A DNA stretch of 44,364 bases from Candidatus Binataceae bacterium (GTDB lineage: Bacteria > Desulfobacterota > Binatia > Binatales > Binataceae), in NCBI GenBank assembly GCA_030041155.1, contig JASHOJ010000016.1:1-44364 (forward strand), in the 5' to 3' direction. The translations under genes and the position numbers were made by a program. Below the pieces are notes generated by a model. That model saw only the letters and a program-made list of their open reading frames with translations. It ran no database searches and was not told where the DNA came from. This document shows positions 40,354 through 44,364 of this stretch, in pieces (position 1 is the stretch's first letter; every line of letters starts with the position of its first letter).

Positions 40354-40779
40354 TCAGGCCGGGACGTAGCGCAGATAGCCGGCGATTCGATAGCTGCCGT
40401 CGCGATCCTTCGGATGGGATATCCCGTCATTAACCGGCACCTCGGCGAAGTCGAACGGGCTCACGCCTTTCAGGCACGCGGCGTTGATCCCGTACTGCCT
40501 GGGATTCGAGCGGCGCCGGTGATGCGTATAGATGCCGCAGTTGGAACAGAAATAATGCTCCGCCACGCGGGTATTGAACTGGTACCGCGTTAACGCATCC
40601 TCGCCCGCCTCAAAAGAGATGTCGCCGAGTTCGGCGGACACTGCGACCGCGCCTCTCATCCTGCAGTAGGAGCAGTTGCATCTGCGGGCCGTTTTGAGAC
40701 CGTCCGTCAACTTTACTTTGAAACGCACCGCGCCGCAGTGGCAGGCACCTTCCATTTCGATTCGCTCGTTCGCCGCCAT
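40354..40779 (-). CDS. GFA-family (CENP-V/GFA domain) zinc protein
   Basis: A 141-residue protein with the GFA fold: GACHCGAVRFKVKL (about 11-24, C-x-C), RRCNCSYCRMRGAVAV (C-x-C-x2-C, about 32-47), FCSNCGIYTHHRRRSNP (C-x2-C, about 77-93), and NAACLKGVSPFDF. These cysteines bind two zinc ions. The founding member is a glutathione-dependent formaldehyde-activating enzyme, though most relatives have unknown roles. ATG 40779 has GGAGG about ten bases upstream; ATG 40755 (MEGACHCG) is also possible. It diverges from the multicopper oxidase gene. Confidence 0.88.
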   Translation of the reverse strand: MAANERIEMEGACHCGAVRFKVKLTDGLKTARRCNCSYCRMRGAVAVSAELGDISFEAGEDALTRYQFNTRVAEHYFCSNCGIYTHHRRRSNPRQYGINAACLKGVSPFDFAEVPVNDGISHPKDRDGSYRIAGYLRYVPA

Positions 40780-40886
40780 CTGTCACGAGCCTCCAGCTAG
40801 TCTGACCGTGCACGCGGTCAGGTCCGCAGATCAAGGCTGAAGCCACAGTTCCCCACGAATTATTGACAAGCCTCACCCGTTATGAG

Positions 40887-40905
40887 ATTGAGAATGAGTC
40901 TCAAT
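40887..40905. promoter_or_regulatory. Fur-box-like palindrome before the multicopper oxidase
   Basis: ATTGAGA (40887-40893), spacer ATGAG, TCTCAAT (40899-40905): perfect 7-bp arms, extending with one mismatch to 40884-40908. Spacing and core (TGAGAATNA-TCTCA) resemble Fur boxes of the AATGAGAATNATTCTCATT type. It lies 44 bases before the oxidase ATG, with a TTGACA (40863-40868) upstream, where a repressor would block transcription. The regulator is inferred. Confidence 0.5.
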
Positions 40906-40948
40906 TTCAGAGATGCTCACAGCGAGCGAACGCGCGGGGGTGGATACA

Positions 40949-42775
40949 ATGCGAATCTCTCTGCTGACTCTTCTGGCGTCTGGACTTGCACTATCGATGG
41001 CCGCATGCGGCGGCGGTTCGTCCGCAGGATCATCGTCGCCCCAGCCAATTCCGCCGATCGCCAATGCGTGTCAACGTCCGGCGGCAGGGAGCGTCGTCTC
41101 GGATCCGCCGGATCTGTTCAGCAAAAACGGCGTGCTCAAGGTTGATTTTTCTTATCAGACCACAGTAGACGCTGACGGCCGGAACCTGTTCTGTTTCATG
41201 ACCCCCGATGGGCTGGAGAATCCAACCCTGCACGTGAACCCGGGCGACCATCTGATTATCAACCTGACGAACAACACACCCGCGACTCCGGTGGTCCTCA
41301 AGATCGATAAACCGAACTGCGGCGCCAAAGTGCTTACCGGCTCATCCGTCAATATACATTTCCACGGAACCAACACGTCCCCGAGTTGCCATTCGGACGA
41401 AGTGATAAAGACGATGGTGAATTCCGGGCAGGCCTTTCATTACGATGTCCACTTTCCCAAGGACGAGCCGCCGGGCCTGTATTGGTACCATCCGCACGCG
41501 CACATGCTGGTGGAATCGGCCCTGCAGGGCGGCGGCTCTGGCGCGATCGTAGTTGAAGGCATCCAGAATTTCGTTCCGTCGGTCGCGGGCCTGACTCAGC
41601 AAATTTTCGTGATGCGGGATCAGAACGTCGCCGGCAATCCGACACCGGGTGGCGATATCCCCTCCTGGGACGTGACGATCAATAACGTCCCGATCGCATA
41701 TCCCGCTGAGATTCCGGCGATAATCCAGATGGCGCCTGGCGAGCTTCAACTATGGCGCGTGTCCAACTCTTCAGCCGATACTATTCTCGATCTGCAAGTT
41801 CAGTATGACGATGCGCCGCAGACGGTCCAAATCGTAGCATTCGACGGCGTGCCCGCGGGCTCGCAAGACGGCACGATGACGGGTTCGCCAGTGCCGGCTA
41901 CTGACGTTCTGCTGCCGCCCGCGGGCCGCGCGGAATTTATCGTCAATCCGCCTACCGCCGATGTCACAAGCGCTACCCTGGTCACGCTGGGAGTCGCAAC
42001 CGGTCCCGATGGCGATAACGACCCGCCGCGAACGATCGCGAATATCGAGACGGTCGCTTCCGACGATTCAGCCACCGTCGCCACGACTAATGCCACGGCC
42101 CAAGGGGTGTCGTCTTCAGGGGCGTCTTCCGTCAGCAAGGTGCCGTCGACAATCGGTCCGAAATGGAGCCAGCGTTTCTACGGACTGGCGGCCGCCAAGC
42201 CAGTTAAGAGCCGCACGTTATATTTCTCGGAAAATAATCCACTCTCGGAATTTTACATCACCGAGCAGGGCGCCACTCCCGTCCTCTTTAGTCCCAACAT
42301 TCCGCCGGCGATCGTGACGACACAGGGTTCGGTGGAGGAATGGACGATCCAGAATCAATCAGAAGAAAACCACGAGTTCCACATTCATCAGCTCCATTTC
42401 CTGGTCGAATCACAGGATAATTTCACTGAGAATGGCAGCACCCCCGATCCTTCCATCGACGGTCAGCTTCTCGACACCATTCAGGTGCCTTATTGGGACG
42501 GGAACGTCGGCGATCCATATCCTTCCGTCACGCTCAAGATGGACTTCCGCGGTCCCGACACTGGGGACTTCGTCTATCATTGCCACATCGCGGAGCATGA
42601 AGATGGCGGCATGATGGCGATCATCCGCGTTGAACCATCCAGCACCGCGGCCGCATTGGAACGGGCGAAGCTATATTTGGCATCATTCGAGCAATCATTC
42701 GGCTTCACTCGCGGGCCGGAAATGATGCAACCGGAAAATATGGACAATATGAAACGTATCCTATTTGAACGATAA
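40949..42775 (+). CDS. multicopper oxidase, probable lipoprotein
   Basis: A 608-residue secreted oxidase from ATG 40949 (a G-rich ribosome site is just upstream; the frame is open 12 codons further). Hydrophobic residues 1-19 end at a lipobox-like MAAC (Cys20), followed by a Gly/Ser linker. Three cupredoxin domains carry all copper ligands: HFHG (about 136), LYWYHPHAHMLVESALQGG (about 175), HEFHIHQLHFLV (about 474) and YHCHIAEHEDGGMMAIIRV (about 542), where Cys, His and Met make the type 1 site. It should oxidise a metal ion (Cu+ or Fe2+) or organic substrate with O2 at the outer face. No Met-rich insert of CueO type is seen. Context: a Fur-like site upstream, and a copper module elsewhere in the window. 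Confidence 0.9.
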   Translation: MRISLLTLLASGLALSMAACGGGSSAGSSSPQPIPPIANACQRPAAGSVVSDPPDLFSKNGVLKVDFSYQTTVDADGRNLFCFMTPDGLENPTLHVNPGDHLIINLTNNTPATPVVLKIDKPNCGAKVLTGSSVNIHFHGTNTSPSCHSDEVIKTMVNSGQAFHYDVHFPKDEPPGLYWYHPHAHMLVESALQGGGSGAIVVEGIQNFVPSVAGLTQQIFVMRDQNVAGNPTPGGDIPSWDVTINNVPIAYPAEIPAIIQMAPGELQLWRVSNSSADTILDLQVQYDDAPQTVQIVAFDGVPAGSQDGTMTGSPVPATDVLLPPAGRAEFIVNPPTADVTSATLVTLGVATGPDGDNDPPRTIANIETVASDDSATVATTNATAQGVSSSGASSVSKVPSTIGPKWSQRFYGLAAAKPVKSRTLYFSENNPLSEFYITEQGATPVLFSPNIPPAIVTTQGSVEEWTIQNQSEENHEFHIHQLHFLVESQDNFTENGSTPDPSIDGQLLDTIQVPYWDGNVGDPYPSVTLKMDFRGPDTGDFVYHCHIAEHEDGGMMAIIRVEPSSTAAALERAKLYLASFEQSFGFTRGPEMMQPENMDNMKRILFER

Positions 42776-42822
42776 AGACGCCGCGTCCCCTGACTTCCGA
42801 TCAGGCGGAGAGCACGACTCAG

Positions 42823-42856
42823 CGACGGCAATTCATCGACGGCAATTCAGCGACGG
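42823..42856. repeat. 14-bp tandem repeat at the end of the carboxylesterase gene
   Basis: CGACGGCAATTCA at 42823-42835 and 42837-42849, then CGACGG at 42851-42856 (period 14, about 2.4 copies). The esterase stop codon (42847-42849, minus strand) lies in the second copy. Probably slippage at a convergent gene end. Confidence 0.5.
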
Positions 42857-44364
42857 ATAGACTGCCACAGCGCGCACTGATGCACTTTGTAGAAGTTCGA
42901 TTCGTAACCGATCGCGCCGGGTGCAAGCGACAGGACATTGGACGCATGAGCGCTATAGCGCGTCCACTTCGGACTGTGCGCGCCGGGCTCGCCTGAGGTG
43001 ATGAATCCGATCCAATACTCCATCATCTGATCCGACAATTTCCGCTGCGCGGGTGACATCGCCTTATCGTCGCCGAACACATACTGAATCTCAGAACTGT
43101 GATAGGCACCATACGGAAACGATGCTTTCGGCAGCCAGTCAGCAACCGGTGCGTTCCGATCGTTGAATTCGTAGGCGTAGACCGGCACGAATTTCGACAG
43201 CAGCCCGCTCTCATCGATTATTGTACAACTGAAAATCGCGTCGGTGAGTAAAGCGGCGGCCGCTTGCGAGGGCGAAGCGTAACCGCTTAGCGAATAGGCC
43301 GTCATTACTCTGTCCGCCTTGCCGCCGAGCCGCTTGCGCACCTTTTCCTGGTACTGCCTGGCGTCGACTGGAGCAAATCCTACCGCCGTTGTGCCCTCGT
43401 CGCGATTGGAACCATTGATCGCCGGCACTCTGTTGAACCGGCCCGTCGCGAAAGCCTTCGTCGGTTGGATCGGCAGCACCTTGCCGTCAATCGTCGGCTC
43501 CCACACCAGCGGTCCGTCCGAGTTCACGTCGCCGGGGATCGCTCTGACGATCGCAGCGGCGTCCTTCGCGCGCAGGCAGCCCGCTACATCGGACGCTTTG
43601 CCGCATCCGAGCTTGTCGGCAAACTTTGCGCCGCGCTCCTCCGCTTGCTTGAGCGTGGCACGTGGAAAAAACGGGCCGCTCTCCATGATCGCGCGTTCGA
43701 ACAATCCTTTCGCCTGCGGCGAGACCATCTGCAACGCGATGCTGATAGCGCCCGCCGACTCGCCCATAACGGTGACATTGTTTGGATTGCCGCCGAACGC
43801 GCCGATATTCGCCCTAACCCAGCGCAGCGCCGCCTGCTGATCGAGCAGACCGTAATTGCCCGAAACGTGATCCGGGTTTTCCGCGTCGAGACTCGGATGC
43901 GCAAGGAAGCCGAGCGCACCCAATCGGTAATTGATGGTGACGACGACCAGCTTTCCCCTGGCGGCGAGCCGGCTTGCGTCGTACCACGCGCCCGCGCCAA
44001 TCAGGAACGTCCCGCCATGAATCCACACCATCACCGGAAGCCCTACTGCGGCGGCGCTCGGCGTGTACACATTCAGGTACAGACAGTCTTCCGAACCCTT
44101 GACCTGGCCGCGCGAGTCCAGTTGCGGACACTCATTGCCGGGACGGGTCGCATCGATGATGCCGATCCATTTCGGATGAGGCTCGGGCGCGCGCCATCTG
44201 AGTTTACCCTCCGGCGGCGCAGCGTAAGGGACGCCTAGAAATTCGCGCACACCTTGCTTGACGACCCCGCGCACTATCCCCTGCCGCGTAGTCACGATCG
44301 GCGCGGTACTCGCGGCGCTTGCCGTTAGCGGAGCAAGCAGCAAAGCCATCGTAGCGATCGCAAG
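42847..44364 (-). CDS. type-B carboxylesterase, 5' end cut by window
   Basis: A protein of more than 500 residues; the frame is open to the window edge, where the hydrophobic leader LAIATMALLLAPLTASA shows a signal peptide whose start is probably just outside. Family marks are TRQGIVRGVVKQGVREFLGV with PYAAPP, SEDCLYLNVYTP, MVWIHGGTFLIGAGAW (oxyanion hole), the nucleophile elbow VMGESAGAISIALQMVSPQA, the acidic member NGSNRDEGTTAV and the His in GAYHSSEIQYVFGD. All three triad positions are present. An exported esterase or lipase; substrate unknown. It converges on the multicopper oxidase. Confidence 0.9.
   Translation of the reverse strand, partial: LAIATMALLLAPLTASAASTAPIVTTRQGIVRGVVKQGVREFLGVPYAAPPEGKLRWRAPEPHPKWIGIIDATRPGNECPQLDSRGQVKGSEDCLYLNVYTPSAAAVGLPVMVWIHGGTFLIGAGAWYDASRLAARGKLVVVTINYRLGALGFLAHPSLDAENPDHVSGNYGLLDQQAALRWVRANIGAFGGNPNNVTVMGESAGAISIALQMVSPQAKGLFERAIMESGPFFPRATLKQAEERGAKFADKLGCGKASDVAGCLRAKDAAAIVRAIPGDVNSDGPLVWEPTIDGKVLPIQPTKAFATGRFNRVPAINGSNRDEGTTAVGFAPVDARQYQEKVRKRLGGKADRVMTAYSLSGYASPSQAAAALLTDAIFSCTIIDESGLLSKFVPVYAYEFNDRNAPVADWLPKASFPYGAYHSSEIQYVFGDDKAMSPAQRKLSDQMMEYWIGFITSGEPGAHSPKWTRYSAHASNVLSLAPGAIGYESNFYKVHQCALWQSIRR

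Noticed and set aside
40863-40896. Complete sigma70 promoter before the multicopper oxidase
   Set aside because: TTGACA is present, but no good -10 box occurs 16-18 bases downstream; only the palindrome is reported.
1-44364. tRNA, rRNA, IS element, prophage or plasmid functions
   Set aside because: No cloverleaf, rRNA-like segment, transposase, integrase or replication gene was recognised on reading both strands; short or divergent RNAs could still be missed.

Overview
The window is a GC-rich bacterial chromosome segment from a Gram-negative (diderm, LPS-making) organism. Evidence for this is a nearly complete lipid A/Kdo pathway, BamA, Skp, a Lol lipoprotein exporter, a type II secretin and heptose/LPS-core genes. 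The use of LpxI (DUF1009) rather than LpxH, and the order lpxA-lpxI-Gfo/Idh-...-lpxB-msbA-waaA-lpxK, resemble delta-proteobacterial or Binatota-like genomes. That placement is an inference; no rRNA or tRNA gene was seen to settle it. No phage, plasmid, IS or CRISPR signature was found.

Layout. 1-4.9 kb: housekeeping and unknown genes (end of a TPR protein, a small exported protein, a DUF971 protein, a flavin-reductase-like protein, an isocitrate/isopropylmalate dehydrogenase homologue, a RIO-type kinase). A compact unit between the dehydrogenase and the kinase looks like promoter, 21-codon ORF with an unusually perfect Shine-Dalgarno, then terminator. 4.9-8.5 kb, minus strand: an LpxL-type acyltransferase and a GspD secretin with a Met/Gly-rich insert. 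8.8-28.6 kb, plus strand: a long envelope-biogenesis cluster, lolC/E-lolD-bamA-skp-fabZ-lpxA-lpxI-Gfo/Idh, then lpxB-msbA-waaA-lpxK-Trm112-GT87-LPS kinase. Between the Gfo/Idh gene and lpxB lies a block of about 4 kb holding DUF2318, SCO1, hldD (opposite strand), a frameshifted gene remnant, copC and copD, i.e. a copper-related module inside the lipid A operon.

28.7-36.7 kb, minus strand: a convergent cluster running GT9-LPS kinase-GT2-GT4-yicC-gmk-rel/spoT-ridA, which mixes LPS-core glycosylation with nucleotide and stringent-response functions. 36.8-44.4 kb: single genes (alpha/beta hydrolase, membrane-anchored M28 peptidase, GFA-family protein, multicopper oxidase behind a Fur-box-like palindrome, and a carboxylesterase cut by the window end).

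How it works together. FabZ supplies 3-hydroxyacyl-ACP precursors. LpxA, LpxI, LpxB, LpxK, WaaA and the LpxL-like enzyme build acylated Kdo-lipid A. HldD, GT9, GT2, GT4, GT87 and the kinases would make and decorate core sugars. MsbA flips the product, while BamA/Skp and LolCDE deliver proteins and lipoproteins to the same outer membrane. The copper proteins (SCO1, CopC, CopD, multicopper oxidase) point to active periplasmic copper handling. Main open points are the non-canonical lpxA start, the small ORFs around 3.5-3.9 kb, the copper insertion, and the regulatory repeats at 1.55 and 40.9 kb.
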